DNA of 64,000 bases from Acidovorax kalamii (GCF_002245625.1 NZ_NOIG01000001.1:372001-436000), one strand, 5' to 3'; counted from the first letter of the stretch, positions 9,405-20,636 are shown. Translations and numbers: made by a program. Notes: generated by a model not told the origin, from the letters alone.

Positions 9405-9929
9405 ATGGCGATTTACGAACTCGATGGCGTGGCGCCCCAGGTGCCCGCATCGGCCTGGGTGGCCGATAGCGCCCAGGTGATGGGCAACGTGGTGCTGGGC
9501 GAAGACGCCAGCGTGTGGTTTGGCACGGTGATCCGGGGTGATACAGAGAGCATCACCATCGGTGCAGGCTCCAACATCCAGGACGCGAGCGTGCTGCACG
9601 CCGACATCGGCAAGCCCCTGGTGGTGGGCGAGCGGGTGACGGTGGGCCACCAGGTCATGCTGCATGGCTGCACTATTGGCGACGAATCTCTGATCGGTAT
9701 TGGCGCCGTGGTGCTCAACGGCGCCAAGATCGGCAAGAACTGCCTGGTGGGCGCGGGTGCGCTGGTCACCGAAGGCAAGGAGTTCCCCGATGGCTCCATG
9801 ATCATCGGCAGCCCGGCCAAGGCCGTGCGCGAACTCACGCCCGAGCAGATCGAAGGCCTGCGCCAGAGCGCCCAACATTACATTGACAACGCGCGCCGCT
9901 TCCAACGCGGCCTGCGCAAGATCGGCTGA
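9405..9929 (+). CDS. Gamma-class carbonic anhydrase-like hexapeptide-repeat protein
   Basis: Left-handed beta-helix protein of the gamma-carbonic-anhydrase/YrdA family, 174 residues, cytosolic. Hexapeptide repeats cover about residues 20-140. The three zinc-ligand histidines of the family are present: His65 (V-L-H-A-D), His82 (V-G-H-Q) and His87 (M-L-H-G). The proton-shuttle loop of the archaeal enzyme Cam is absent, as in YrdA-like proteins, so carbonic anhydrase activity is uncertain. The C-terminal helix (residues 140-170) is Arg/Gln-rich. hslO follows 48 bp downstream on the same strand, so the two could be co-transcribed. Confidence 0.9.
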   Translation: MAIYELDGVAPQVPASAWVADSAQVMGNVVLGEDASVWFGTVIRGDTESITIGAGSNIQDASVLHADIGKPLVVGERVTVGHQVMLHGCTIGDESLIGIGAVVLNGAKIGKNCLVGAGALVTEGKEFPDGSMIIGSPAKAVRELTPEQIEGLRQSAQHYIDNARRFQRGLRKIG

Positions 9930-9977
9930 GCACGGCATTGCCGCTGCCTGCCACCTTACTTTTCCTGGAACCCCTGC

Positions 9978-10970
9978 GTGTCTGAACTCCACAAGTTTCT
10001 TTTTGATGGTCTGCCCGTGCGCGGCATGATCGTGCGCCTGACCGATGCCTGGATCGAAATCCTGCGCCGCCGTGCCAGCAACACCAGCACGGGCGCTTAC
10101 CCCGCGCCGGTGAGCGAGCTGCTGGGCGAGATGGCGGCGGCCGGTGTGCTGATGCAGTCCAACATCAAGTTCAACGGCGCGCTGGTGCTGCAGGTGTTTG
10201 GCGACGGTCCGGTCAAGCTGGCCGTGACCGAAGTGCAATCCGACCTGAGCCTGCGCGCCACGGCCACCGTGAATGGCGAGGTGCCATCGGACGCGAAGCT
10301 GAGCCAGATGGTCAATGTGGGCGGCGGCGGCCGCTGCGCCATCACGCTCGACCCCAAGGACCGCCACCCCGGCCAGCAGCCCTACCAGGGCGTGGTGCCG
10401 CTGCATGGCGACCACCATGAAAAGCTGGAACGTCTGTCGGACGTGCTGCAGCACTACATGCTGCAGTCCGAGCAACTCGACACCATCCTGGTGCTGGGCG
10501 CGAACGACCAGGTGGCCGCAGGCCTGCTAATCCAGCGCATGCCCATCAAGGGCGAGGGCAACCTGGCTGCGGGCCTCTCACACCGCGAGAACGAAGACCA
10601 GATCGGCCACAACGAGGACTACAACCGCATTGCGCACCTGGCAGCCAGCCTGACGCGCGAAGAGCTGCTGACGCTGGATGTGGACACGATCCTGCGCCGC
10701 CTGTTCTGGGAGGAAAAGCTGCTGCGCTTCGAGCCGCAGCAGGGCGCCAGCGGCCCGCGGTTTGCCTGTACCTGCAGCCGCGAGCGTGTCAGCAACATGC
10801 TGCGCAACCTGGGCGCCGAAGAGGCCGAAAGCATCCTCGCCGAGCGAGATGACATTGAGGTGGGCTGCGAGTTCTGTGGCCAGCAGTACCGGTTTGATGC
10901 CGTGGATGCTGCGCAGATTTTTGTCTCGCCCGCCGCCAGCCAGCCGCCGGGGCCCACAGGCATCCAGTAA
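9978..10970 (+). CDS. hslO: Redox-regulated chaperone Hsp33 (HslO)
   Basis: Holdase chaperone switched on by oxidation, protecting proteins during hypochlorite or peroxide stress. The 330-residue protein has the family N-terminal domain (about 1-230), a linker and a C-terminal redox switch whose zinc cysteines are all present: C264-x-C266 (F-A-C-T-C-S) and C297-x-x-C300 (C-E-F-C-G). It starts with GTG, giving M-S-E-L-H-K-F-L-F-D, the usual N-terminus in this group. A Pro/Gln-rich tail follows the zinc domain. The identity is firm. Confidence 0.94.
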   Translation: MSELHKFLFDGLPVRGMIVRLTDAWIEILRRRASNTSTGAYPAPVSELLGEMAAAGVLMQSNIKFNGALVLQVFGDGPVKLAVTEVQSDLSLRATATVNGEVPSDAKLSQMVNVGGGGRCAITLDPKDRHPGQQPYQGVVPLHGDHHEKLERLSDVLQHYMLQSEQLDTILVLGANDQVAAGLLIQRMPIKGEGNLAAGLSHRENEDQIGHNEDYNRIAHLAASLTREELLTLDVDTILRRLFWEEKLLRFEPQQGASGPRFACTCSRERVSNMLRNLGAEEAESILAERDDIEVGCEFCGQQYRFDAVDAAQIFVSPAASQPPGPTGIQ

Positions 10971-11195
10971 GTCCCAGGGGCAGTCAAACAGCCTTCTGCA
11001 AGTGTGCAGAGGCCGCCCGCAGGGCCCTTGCATGGCTGACCATCGTTGACATTCGATTTTTCCATCCCCGCCTAAGATTCATGGGCCATCGCGCGGCGCC
11101 TGTTCCGGCTGCAGCGCGGGGCAGGGGCGCCGCGTGCGCCGTGGCAGCGGCATATCGCCGCTGATGGATCTGAGAAAACCTGTTCCGAGGGTGTC

Positions 11196-11708
11196 ATGGA
11201 GTTACTGCGTCGCTTTCTGGGAGTCCGCCGTGCCGATCCGGCTGTTGCTGCCGCACCCGCCCAGGTGCTGTTCGACAGCGCCGCAGCGCTCGACTCGCGC
11301 CGTGGCGACAGCCTGCTGGCCACCCTGGACATCGACGCCGCCATCAACGCCCATGAACGCTGGAAAGCCCGCCTGATGGACTACCTGGAGGGCCGCACCA
11401 CCGTCGGGCTGGACCCGGCCCTGATACGCCGCGTGGACCACAGCGTGCTGGGCCGCTGGCTGCAGGGCGTGGGGGGCGAGGTGCTGGGCGATCAACCGGC
11501 GTTTCCGTTGCTGGTGGCGCGCTATCAGTATTTCCATGAGCAGGCCGCCACCCTGGTCGAACTCGCCCAGCAAGGCGAATGGGACAAGGCAGTGCAGGTG
11601 CTCAACGGCGGCTACCGTTATGGCTCCAGCCAGGTGGTGCTGCTGATGAAGGAACTGCAGCGCGGGCTGGTGCGCTCACTGGCAGAGGACGGGATCAACG
11701 CCCGCTGA
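11196..11708 (+). CDS. Free-standing CZB-like (chemoreceptor zinc-binding) domain protein
   Basis: A 170-residue protein whose region 45-165 resembles the CZB domain normally attached to chemoreceptors or diguanylate cyclases, where it senses zinc or hypochlorite. The N-terminal ligand context I-N-A-H-E-R-W-K, the W-L-Q-G segment and the final F-H-E-Q-A are recognisable. Two of the four usual ligands appear changed: the Cys of C-x-x-G-x-W-L is Ser (H-S-V-L-G-R-W-L), and the first His of the H-x-x-x-H pair is Tyr (R-Y-Q-Y-F-H). It carries no HAMP or output domain. The first 45 residues are unlike known domains. Family assignment is by motif and moderately sure; its partner is unknown. Confidence 0.6.
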   Translation: MELLRRFLGVRRADPAVAAAPAQVLFDSAAALDSRRGDSLLATLDIDAAINAHERWKARLMDYLEGRTTVGLDPALIRRVDHSVLGRWLQGVGGEVLGDQPAFPLLVARYQYFHEQAATLVELAQQGEWDKAVQVLNGGYRYGSSQVVLLMKELQRGLVRSLAEDGINAR

Positions 11709-11727
11709 GGACTGAGTGCCTGAGGGT

Positions 11728-12246
11728 TCATTCCGGGCGGGCTTGCCGCTGGTCCACCAGGGAGGTGAACAGGCGGTGTTCGCAGGCGGGGTCGCTGCAT
11801 TTTTCGCAGTTCCAGGCGCGCAGCCGCTGAGCGCGCATCCCGTTTTCTACGTCAAATACCTCGTTTCCGCCTGTTGGGTAAGTGTTTGTGGCTATTAATT
11901 TAATAGCATTCAGTGCATTCGCTACCCGTGTGTCGCCCTGCCCGTAGATCACCCGGTACGTCACACCCGCAACCTGCAGCGCCAGGCGCAGCTGCGCGTC
12001 CAAGGCTTCCAGGGCGGCGCGGTCCTCGGCAGGGCAGGGCAGGTCCAGGCCCATCAGCAACGTGAGTGTGGCTGCGGGCAGCGCGGGTTGCGCCTGTGGC
12101 GGGGCGACCAGCACGGCTGGTACCACCACAATCTGCGCCGATTCAGGCGGGATGCGCGCCCGCAGCGCCCGGGCCAGTGCCTCGGCGCCCGTGTGTGGGG
12201 CACCCAACAAGGCAATCGAGGGCAAGAGGGCGGGGGGCGTGGGCAC
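11728..12246 (-). CDS. Degenerate P-loop-like protein with C-terminal cysteine motif
   Basis: Unrecognised 172-residue protein. The start, I-A-L-L-G-A-P-H-T-G then A-E-A-L-A, looks like a Walker A loop in which the essential G-K-[ST] is lost. A middle segment (L-T-L-L-M-G-L-D-L-P, then the Y-R-V-I-Y-G-Q-G region) resembles the second half of NadR-type P-loop kinases, so a pseudo-kinase is a reasonable guess. The C-terminus carries W-N-C-E-K-C-S-D-P-A-C-E-H, a possible metal site. Residues near 113-119 (A-I-K-L-I-A) are encoded by the dyad of the interspersed repeat. It follows ftsB by 68 bp on the same strand and may share its transcript. Confidence 0.6.
   Translation of the reverse strand: MPTPPALLPSIALLGAPHTGAEALARALRARIPPESAQIVVVPAVLVAPPQAQPALPAATLTLLMGLDLPCPAEDRAALEALDAQLRLALQVAGVTYRVIYGQGDTRVANALNAIKLIATNTYPTGGNEVFDVENGMRAQRLRAWNCEKCSDPACEHRLFTSLVDQRQARPE
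11889..11950 (-). repeat. Interspersed palindromic repeat, copy C (inside coding sequence)
   Basis: The dyad GCTATTAATTTAATAGC is perfect (11891-11907) and is followed by a more diverged body. It is read through in frame by the degenerate P-loop-like gene. Confidence 0.55.
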
Positions 12247-12314
12247 GGACAGCGGAGCGCGAGGAGGCGGGCTTGGCAGCCAGTGCCGCGCTGGAAAAAA
12301 GACGGTTCAGCCGC

Positions 12315-12593
12315 TCAGCGGGGCGTGAACTGCACGTAGACCTCGTTGGGCCGGACCATGCCCAATTCGCTGCGCGCTTTTTCTTCCACCATGTCCAGCC
12401 CCTCCTTGAGGTCGTGGACCTCGGAGGTCAGGCGGGCATTGATCTGGCGGGCATGGTCATTGGCCGCCTTTTGGGCATCGATCTGCCGCTGCATCTCGTT
12501 CACGCGCGGCACGCTGCCCCGCCCCAGCCAGAGCTGGGCGTGCAGCGCCCCCAACAAGGCCAGCAGGATGACGGGGACGATGCGGGAGACCAT
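12315..12593 (-). CDS. ftsB: Cell division protein FtsB
   Basis: Small bitopic divisome protein that forms a complex with FtsL and FtsQ at the septum. The 92-residue product has a short cytosolic N-terminus, one membrane helix (about residues 5-22) and a periplasmic coiled coil (about 30-70) with the family features E-M-Q-R-Q-I, N-A-R-L and E-E-K-A-R-S-E-L-G-M-V-R, then E-V-Y-V-Q-F. Placement downstream of eno is the conserved arrangement in betaproteobacteria. A gap of about 180 bp, holding part of a small repeat, separates it from eno. Confidence 0.93.
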   Translation of the reverse strand: MVSRIVPVILLALLGALHAQLWLGRGSVPRVNEMQRQIDAQKAANDHARQINARLTSEVHDLKEGLDMVEEKARSELGMVRPNEVYVQFTPR

Positions 12594-12717
12594 GGTGGCG
12601 GTTCAGTCCCTTGCGCGGTGCTGCGCCACCGGGCCGTCAGCACCGGGCCCTGCCTGTGTCCTGGGCGCGCTGCACGCCAGCGCACCCGTGGAACCGGCTT
12701 GGCCGGGCCACCGGGTG

Positions 12718-12769
12718 TGTCCCCCTCCAGCAAGAGAGGGGGACGACGCGAAGCGGTTCAGGGGGAGCT

Positions 12770-12772
<3 letters not shown>
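12718..12772. repeat. Short GC-rich intergenic repeat (CCCCCTC ... GACGCGAAGC type)
   Basis: A hairpin of CCCCCTC and GAGGGGG around 12721-12742 is followed by GACGACGCGAAGCGGTTCAG. The GACGCGAAGC-TCAGG tail recurs near 42010-42030. A related CCCCCTC/GAGGGGG hairpin is near 35551-35588. Confidence 0.5.
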
Positions 12773-14080
<1,308 letters not shown>

Positions 14081-14113
14081 TCATTCAGACGGGCGGACGG
14101 GCTTTGCGTGTTC

Positions 14114-14180
14114 AGGCCAAATGGAAAAATGGCCGTTCGGGCGCGTCTGTAGTCATTTTATGCTACTGATTTGATAGTGG
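14114..14180 (+). repeat. Interspersed palindromic repeat, copy D
   Basis: Aligns in the same orientation as copy A, from AAATGGAAAAATGGCC through to GCTACTGATTTGATAG. It fills the leader between the DUF1330 gene and eno. Confidence 0.55.
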
Positions 14181-14240
14181 AATCAGTCTGCAGGTACGAA
14201 CCGGGTACAACCCGACCAGCGTGAGCGAGGCATCGCTTGC

Positions 14241-14531
14241 TCAGACGCCTTCGACACACACCATGCGCATGATGGCCGCGCCTTCACGGGCGGCCTTGGC
14301 TTTCTGGTACTCGGGGGTGTCGTAGAAGGCGCGCGCGGCCTCGAAGCTCGGGAACTTGAGCAGCACGGTACGGCCGGGGTTCCAGTCGCCTTCCAGCACT
14401 TCCACCTTGCCCCCGCGAATGCACACCTCTGCACCATGCGCCTGCATGGCCAGCGTGCTCCACTTTTTGTACTCTTCGTACTGCTCAGGGTTGGTGACGG
14501 TGACGGATGCGATGACGTAACCACTGCTCAT
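14241..14531 (-). CDS. DUF1330 family protein
   Basis: A 96-residue cytosolic protein of the DUF1330 family (ferredoxin-like, dimeric alpha-beta barrel relatives). It has the family pattern G-Y-V-I-A-S-V-T-V near the start, P-E-Q-Y-E-E-Y, G-x-x-x-V-L-E-G-D-W near residue 45, L-L-K-F-P-S-F-E-A-A near 60 and F-Y-D-T-P-E-Y near 70. Its biochemical function is unknown. It begins three bases after kdsA ends, so it is almost certainly co-transcribed with kdsA and pyrG. Confidence 0.88.
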   Translation of the reverse strand: MSSGYVIASVTVTNPEQYEEYKKWSTLAMQAHGAEVCIRGGKVEVLEGDWNPGRTVLLKFPSFEAARAFYDTPEYQKAKAAREGAAIMRMVCVEGV

Positions 14532-14534
14532 GTC

Positions 14535-15392
14535 TCAAGCTCCAAAGTTGTTTTCGAGGAATCCGTTTTTCTTGGTGACGTCGTCTAGCGCCACCAGCGT
14601 TTCGAGCAGCGCCTTCATGTGTTTGAGCGGCACGGCATTAGGGCCGTCCGACCAGGCTTCGGCGGGGCGGGGGTGGGTTTCCATGAACAGGCCTGCCACG
14701 CCCACGGCTACACCGGCGCGGGCCAGCACCGGCACCATATCGCGCGCGCCGCCGCTCACGGCGCCCAGCCCGCCAGGCTTTTGCACCGAGTGGGTCACGT
14801 CGAACACCACGGGTGCGCCGGAGTTGCGCATCTCGGCCAGGCTGGTCATGTCCGCCACGAGGTTGTTGTAGCCAAAGCTCACACCGCGCTCGCAGGCCAG
14901 GAAGCGGTCTTCCGACAGGCCTACTTCGGCCGCTGCAGACCGGGCCTTGTCGATGACGTTCTTCATGTCCCAGGGCGCAAGGAACTGGCCCTTCTTGATG
15001 TTCACCGGCTTGCCGCTTTGCGCCACCGCACGGATGAAATCCGTCTGGCGGCACAGGAAGGCAGGCGTTTGCAGCACATCGACCACGCTGGCCACCTCGG
15101 CCACATGCGAGGTGTCGTGCACATCGGTCAGGATGGGCAGCTGCAGCTGGCGGCGCACTTCGTCGAGGATCTTCAGGCCGGCTTCCAGCCCCACACCACG
15201 CTTGCTGGTGCCGGAGGAGCGGTTGGCCTTGTCGAAGGAACCCTTGTAGATCAGCGGAATGCCCAGCGGTGCACAGGCTTCCTTGAGCTGGCCCGCGACG
15301 TCGAGCGACATCTCCAGGCCTTCGATGGAGCAGGTGCCCGCGATCAGAAAAAAGCGATGTTGGAGGCCAACGTCGAATCCGCACAGCTGCAT
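14535..15392 (-). CDS. kdsA: 3-deoxy-8-phosphooctulonate (KDO-8-phosphate) synthase
   Basis: Condenses phosphoenolpyruvate with arabinose 5-phosphate to give KDO-8-phosphate, the precursor of the inner-core sugar of lipopolysaccharide. The 285-residue enzyme shows the family motifs I-A-G-T-C-S-I-E near residue 20, [11 protein letters not shown] near 55, D-V-H-D-T near 100, the Q-T-D-F pattern (C-R-Q-T-D-F-I) near 120, and D-V-T-H-S-V-Q near 205. The Cys of C-S-I-E suggests the metal-binding class, though that needs a full alignment. It lies 12 bp downstream of pyrG in the same operon. Confidence 0.96.
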   Translation of the reverse strand: MQLCGFDVGLQHRFFLIAGTCSIEGLEMSLDVAGQLKEACAPLGIPLIYKGSFDKANRSSGTSKRGVGLEAGLKILDEVRRQLQLPILTDVHDTSHVAEVASVVDVLQTPAFLCRQTDFIRAVAQSGKPVNIKKGQFLAPWDMKNVIDKARSAAAEVGLSEDRFLACERGVSFGYNNLVADMTSLAEMRNSGAPVVFDVTHSVQKPGGLGAVSGGARDMVPVLARAGVAVGVAGLFMETHPRPAEAWSDGPNAVPLKHMKALLETLVALDDVTKKNGFLENNFGA

Positions 15393-15404
15393 GGTGAGGT
15401 CCCC

Positions 15405-17090
<1,686 letters not shown>

Positions 17091-17154
17091 TTATAGATGG
17101 CACCCCGGCGACACCCCCGGGGGGAGGGTCACCCCCGTCTGCTAAATTCGCCCC

Positions 17155-18378
17155 ATGAATGAGCTTGCTGGCAAACACATTGTTCTGGGTCTGAGTGGGG
17201 GCGTGGCTTGCTACAAGGCAGCCGATCTGTGCCGCCAGCTCATCAAGGAAGGGGCCACCGTGCAGGTGGTGATGACCGAAGCGGCCGCGCAATTCATCAC
17301 GCCGGTGACCATGCAGGCTCTGTCAGGCCGCACGGTGTATGGCTCGCAATGGGATGCCCGTGAGCCGAACAACATGCCCCACATCAACCTGAGCCGTGAG
17401 GCCGATGCGATCCTGATTGCGCCCTGCAGCGCAGATTTCATCGCGCGGCTGGTACAGGGGCGGGCGGACGAGCTGCTCAGCCTGTTGTGCCTGGCCCGCC
17501 CTGCGCAGCAGGTGCCCCTGCTGCTGGCCCCGGCGATGAACCGCGAAATGTGGGCCCATCCTGCCACCCAGCGCAACCTGGCCCAGGTGGCGCAAGATGG
17601 TGCGGTGGTGCTGGGCGTGGGCAATGGCGACCAGGCCTGCGGCGAAACGGGCGATGGCCGCATGTTGGAGCCCGAGGAGCTGCTGGAGGAGCTGATCGCC
17701 TTCTTCACCCCCAAGACGCTGGCCGGGCGCCGGGTGCTGGTGACGGCGGGCCCCACCTTTGAAGCCATCGACCCGGTGCGGGGCATCACCAACCTGTCGA
17801 GCGGAAAAATGGGCTTTGCGATTGCGCGTGCCGCCCGCGAGGCGGGCGCAGATGTCACGCTGGTGGCCGGGCCAGTGCATGTGCCTACGCCCCGCGGGGT
17901 GCAGCGTGTGAATGTGCAGTCGGCCCAGGAGATGCTGGCGGCCGTGCAGCGGAATGTGCAGGCGGCATCGGTGTTCATTGCCACGGCTGCCGTGGCGGAT
18001 TGGCGGCCCGCCAGCCAGTCCTCACAGAAGATCAAGAAAGACGGCTCGGGCCAGACGCCGAGCCTGGAGTTTGTCGAGAACCCGGACATCCTGGCCACGG
18101 TGGCCAAGTCATCACATGCCCTGCAGGGCGACCTGTTCTGCGTGGGCTTTGCGGCCGAAAGCCATGACCTGCTGGCCCACGCCACGGCCAAGCGCGTGCG
18201 CAAGGGGGTGCCCCTGCTGGTGGGCAACATCGGCCCGGCCACCTTCGGGCAGGATGACAATGCCTTGTTGCTGGTGGACGCTCAGGGGCACCGCGAGCTG
18301 CCCCGGGCCTCCAAACGCGTGCTGGCCCAGCAGCTGATGGGGGAGATTGCGGCGCGATTGCCGCCTTTGGGGTCGTAG
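17155..18378 (+). CDS. coaBC: Bifunctional phosphopantothenoylcysteine decarboxylase/synthetase
   Basis: Carries out two consecutive steps of coenzyme A synthesis: CoaB joins cysteine to phosphopantothenate, CoaC decarboxylates the product. The 407-residue length fits the fused bacterial enzyme. The flavin-binding CoaC half (about 1-185) has G-L-S-G-G-V-A-C-Y-K-A, the catalytic His region N-M-P-H-I-N-L, the A-P-A-M-N-R-E-M-W substrate clamp and the conserved Cys of D-Q-A-C-G-E-T-G. The CoaB half (about 190-400) has V-T-A-G-P-T and A-A-V-A-D-W. It heads an operon with a small membrane-protein gene and dut. Confidence 0.96.
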   Translation: MNELAGKHIVLGLSGGVACYKAADLCRQLIKEGATVQVVMTEAAAQFITPVTMQALSGRTVYGSQWDAREPNNMPHINLSREADAILIAPCSADFIARLVQGRADELLSLLCLARPAQQVPLLLAPAMNREMWAHPATQRNLAQVAQDGAVVLGVGNGDQACGETGDGRMLEPEELLEELIAFFTPKTLAGRRVLVTAGPTFEAIDPVRGITNLSSGKMGFAIARAAREAGADVTLVAGPVHVPTPRGVQRVNVQSAQEMLAAVQRNVQAASVFIATAAVADWRPASQSSQKIKKDGSGQTPSLEFVENPDILATVAKSSHALQGDLFCVGFAAESHDLLAHATAKRVRKGVPLLVGNIGPATFGQDDNALLLVDAQGHRELPRASKRVLAQQLMGEIAARLPPLGS

Positions 18379-18399
18379 GGGTCTTTGCCGGGAGGCTGT

Positions 18400-18876
18400 A
18401 TGAAGACTGGTGCTACCAAGCCTGAATGGGACACGCCGCCCGATGGCGACTTTGCGCGCTATGTGGAGCGGCTGACTGCGCCAGCACCTGTCCGAGGCAC
18501 GCAGACTCCAGCGCCTGGCTCCACTGCCGCCCAGAAGCCCGCTGCGGCAGCTGGGGGGCGCCCGGTGTCCCAGTCCGTTCCGCCGGATCTCGCGCTGGTT
18601 CTGAAGCCTTTGCTGGGTGTTGTGCGTGCGGTGCGCGCCGTGCTGTTGGTGTTGATTGCGTTGCATGGAGTGGCGTTGTTCATGTTCAGCCAAGGGTCTT
18701 TGCCGGGGCTGGCGGTCATGGCGGCCATCTGGTGGGGGCTGGGGCGTTTGATCGACGTGGCTCCCAAGGCCCTATCATCCGCAGCCCCCGGGGTCGCGTC
18801 AGGCGTGGAACCCTTGCAGGAGCGTCTGCGGCAAGTGGCCCAGCAGCGCACAACTGGAAAGAAGAAACAACCGTGA
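18400..18876 (+). CDS. Small membrane protein of unknown function between coaBC and dut
   Basis: Unrecognised 158-residue protein. The first 65 residues are Pro/Ala/Gly-rich and probably disordered; two hydrophobic segments follow (about residues 80-100 and 103-122), and a short basic tail ends K-K-K-Q-P. The ATG was chosen because GGGAGG lies five bases upstream; the frame could be extended five codons to a TTG that would overlap that site. Its stop overlaps the GTG start of dut, so the genes are probably translationally coupled and co-expressed. No function is suggested by sequence. Confidence 0.72.
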   Translation: MKTGATKPEWDTPPDGDFARYVERLTAPAPVRGTQTPAPGSTAAQKPAAAAGGRPVSQSVPPDLALVLKPLLGVVRAVRAVLLVLIALHGVALFMFSQGSLPGLAVMAAIWWGLGRLIDVAPKALSSAAPGVASGVEPLQERLRQVAQQRTTGKKKQP

Positions 18877-19319
18877 AGATTGACGTGAAGATTCTGGATC
18901 CGCGCATGGCGGACCAATTGCCTACCTATGCCACGCCCGGCAGCGCTGGGCTGGACTTGCGGGCCTGCCTTGATGCCCCGCTCACCTTGCAGCCCAATGC
19001 ATGGCAACTGGTGCCCACCGGCATATCCGTCTACATCAAGGACCCGGGATACGCTGCCCTGATCCTGCCGCGCTCCGGCCTGGGTCACAAGCATGGCATC
19101 GTGCTGGGCAACCTCGTGGGTTTGATCGACAGCGACTACCAGGGGCAGCTCATGGTGAGCGCCTGGAACCGCAGCAATGTGGCCTTCACGCTGGAGCCCA
19201 TGGAGCGCCTGGCCCAACTGGTCATCGTGCCGGTGGTGCAGGCGCAGTTCAACATCGTCACCGAGTTTGAGGCCACCGAGCGGGGTGAAGGCGGCTACGG
19301 CTCGACGGGCAAGGCCTGA
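18873..19319 (+). CDS. dut: Deoxyuridine 5'-triphosphate nucleotidohydrolase (dUTPase)
   Basis: Hydrolyses dUTP to dUMP and pyrophosphate, keeping uracil out of DNA and supplying dUMP for thymidylate synthesis. The 148-residue trimer-type enzyme has all five motifs in order: P-G-S-A-G-L-D-L near residue 20, P-R-S-G-L-G-H-K near 65, G-L-I-D-S-D-Y-Q-G near 83 with the catalytic Asp, R-L-A-Q-L near 115, and [10 protein letters not shown] at the C-terminus. It starts with GTG inside the last codons of the upstream gene (GTGA overlap). Association with coaBC is the common proteobacterial arrangement. Confidence 0.96.
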   Translation: MKIDVKILDPRMADQLPTYATPGSAGLDLRACLDAPLTLQPNAWQLVPTGISVYIKDPGYAALILPRSGLGHKHGIVLGNLVGLIDSDYQGQLMVSAWNRSNVAFTLEPMERLAQLVIVPVVQAQFNIVTEFEATERGEGGYGSTGKA

Positions 19320-19350
19320 CGTCCAAGCATCAGCCGTTGGCGCGGCATTT

Positions 19351-19372
19351 GTAAGACGGTGCTTACTTTTTT
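19351..19372 (+). terminator. Weak terminator-like hairpin after dut
   Basis: An imperfect 16-bp palindrome with stem GTAAG/CTTAC is followed by six T. The stem is short, so efficiency is doubtful. Confidence 0.4.
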
Positions 19373-19410
19373 GCGTCTCTGTTACCGACACGGCATGGGG
19401 CCATGTGTCT

Positions 19411-19432
19411 ACGCGGCAGAACCCTGCCGCGT
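19411..19432 (+). other. Perfect 8-bp hairpin upstream of the glycine-zipper lipoprotein gene
   Basis: ACGCGGCA (19411-19418) pairs exactly with TGCCGCGT (19425-19432) around a 6-base loop, with no T-tract. It could be a leader structure or an operator for the lipoprotein gene 92 bp downstream. Confidence 0.4.
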
Positions 19433-19524
19433 TGTTCCAATCAACCATGTGTCTGGGGTGCCTGCTGTGTATGTAGCTTTGGCAGTTTGCCCCGGACTGG
19501 CTCTCATGACTTCAGGAGATTGAA

Positions 19525-20031
19525 ATGCTGCAATTCACCCGCCGCCCTCTCGCCATTGCTGGTGTGGTTGTCCTGGCAGGCTCTTTGGCCGCCTGTGGCC
19601 ACAACCGCCCGGCGCCCGCTCCCCAGTACTCGGGGGGCTATTCCAGTGGCTACCAGACCGCACCCGCTTACCCCAACAACCCGGTGGGCACCGAATATGG
19701 CCGCGTGTCGAACATCGAGGTGATGCAGGGGCGTTCTCAGGGGCAAACCTCTGGCGCAGGGGCCGTGCTCGGTGCGGTGGTTGGCGGTGTCCTGGGCAAC
19801 CAGGTGGGCAAGGGCTCGGGCCGTGCGGCCGCCACGGCGGTGGGCGTGCTCGGCGGCGCCGTGGCTGGTAACGCCATTGAGGGGCGCAACAACCAGGAGT
19901 ACGTGCAGGGTTACCGCCTGTCCATCCACCTGGACCAGGGGGGCTACCGCGTGTACGACGTGAGCAGCCCAGGCGATTTGCGCATTGGTGACCGCGTGCG
20001 CCTGTACAACGGCCAGATCTCGCGCCTTTGA
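19525..20031 (+). CDS. Glycine-zipper 2TM lipoprotein (SlyB/PcP-like)
   Basis: Outer-membrane lipoprotein of the glycine-zipper type. The 168-residue product has a signal peptide with lipobox L-A-A-C (Cys at about residue 25), a Pro/Tyr-rich linker, then a glycine-zipper hairpin (G-A-V-L-G-A-V-V-G-G-V-L-G-N-Q-V-G, about residues 75-115), and a small C-terminal beta domain ending D-R-V-R-L-Y-N-G-Q-I. A good ribosome site, CAGGAG, precedes the ATG. Members usually stabilise the envelope or respond to stress; the exact role here is unknown. It follows a roughly 200-bp leader with two hairpins. Confidence 0.87.
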   Translation: MLQFTRRPLAIAGVVVLAGSLAACGHNRPAPAPQYSGGYSSGYQTAPAYPNNPVGTEYGRVSNIEVMQGRSQGQTSGAGAVLGAVVGGVLGNQVGKGSGRAAATAVGVLGGAVAGNAIEGRNNQEYVQGYRLSIHLDQGGYRVYDVSSPGDLRIGDRVRLYNGQISRL

Positions 20032-20050
20032 GTTGAAGGGCTGAAGGAAA

Positions 20051-20082
20051 ACGGGCGCTCTGAATTTCTTCAGAGCGTCCGT
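20051..20082. other. Long perfect hairpin between convergent genes
   Basis: A stem of about 14 bp (CGCTCTGAA at 20056-20064 with TTCAGAGCG at 20069-20077, extended outward with one G-T pair) and a TTTC loop. There is no T-tract, so it may block read-through in both directions rather than act as a classical terminator. Confidence 0.45.
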
Positions 20083-20111
20083 GCGCTTGTGGGAGCCTTG
20101 CCGCAGGAGGC

Positions 20112-20636
20112 TCAGTGCAGCATCGAGCTGCCGGGCGCCTGGGGTTGCACGCGAAAGAAGCCCGTACCGGCTGTGCCGCGGCCAATTTCTTCCTCGGTGG
20201 CTTCGCGCACGGCTTGTACGGTGAGCTGCAGGCGCAGGGCAATGCCCGCCAGAGGGTGGTTGCCGTCCAGAACCACATGTTCAGGGTAGATCTCGGCCAC
20301 GGTGTAGAGCGCGGTGCGGGGGGCATCCGGGTTGCAACCTTCCGGCAGGGCCATCCCGTCAAACGTCATGCCTTCTTCGATTTCTGCGGGGAACAACGCA
20401 CGGGGTTCCAGGAACAGCAGCTGGTCGTTGAAGTCGCCAAACGCATCCTCGGGTTCGAGGTGCAGCGCCAGGCTGGCACCAGGGCCGTGGCCTTGCAGGG
20501 CCTCTTCGATGCGGGGCAGAAGATCGTCGCCGCCGACCAGAAACTCCACGGGCTCATCGAGCACATCCAATTCTTCGCCCAGAGTGTCCTTGAGCGTCCA
20601 GGTCAGTGCGACCACACATTGTTGGGTAATTTCCAT
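20112..20636 (-). CDS. FKBP-type peptidyl-prolyl isomerase, SlyD-like
   Basis: Predicted cytosolic prolyl isomerase and chaperone of the SlyD/SlpA group, 174 residues. The split FKBP domain is visible: the start V-V-A-L-T-W-T-L-K-D, the F-L-V-G-G-D-D-L-L-P-R-I-E-E-A-L-Q-G core near residue 35, the insert-in-flap region with P-E-D-A-F-G near 62, and the end V-L-D-G-N-H-P-L-A-G near 125. It differs from E. coli SlyD in having no His/Cys-rich metal tail and in carrying a C-terminal extension of about 25 residues. It is divergent from the cupin gene across 53 bp. Confidence 0.88.
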   Translation of the reverse strand: MEITQQCVVALTWTLKDTLGEELDVLDEPVEFLVGGDDLLPRIEEALQGHGPGASLALHLEPEDAFGDFNDQLLFLEPRALFPAEIEEGMTFDGMALPEGCNPDAPRTALYTVAEIYPEHVVLDGNHPLAGIALRLQLTVQAVREATEEEIGRGTAGTGFFRVQPQAPGSSMLH

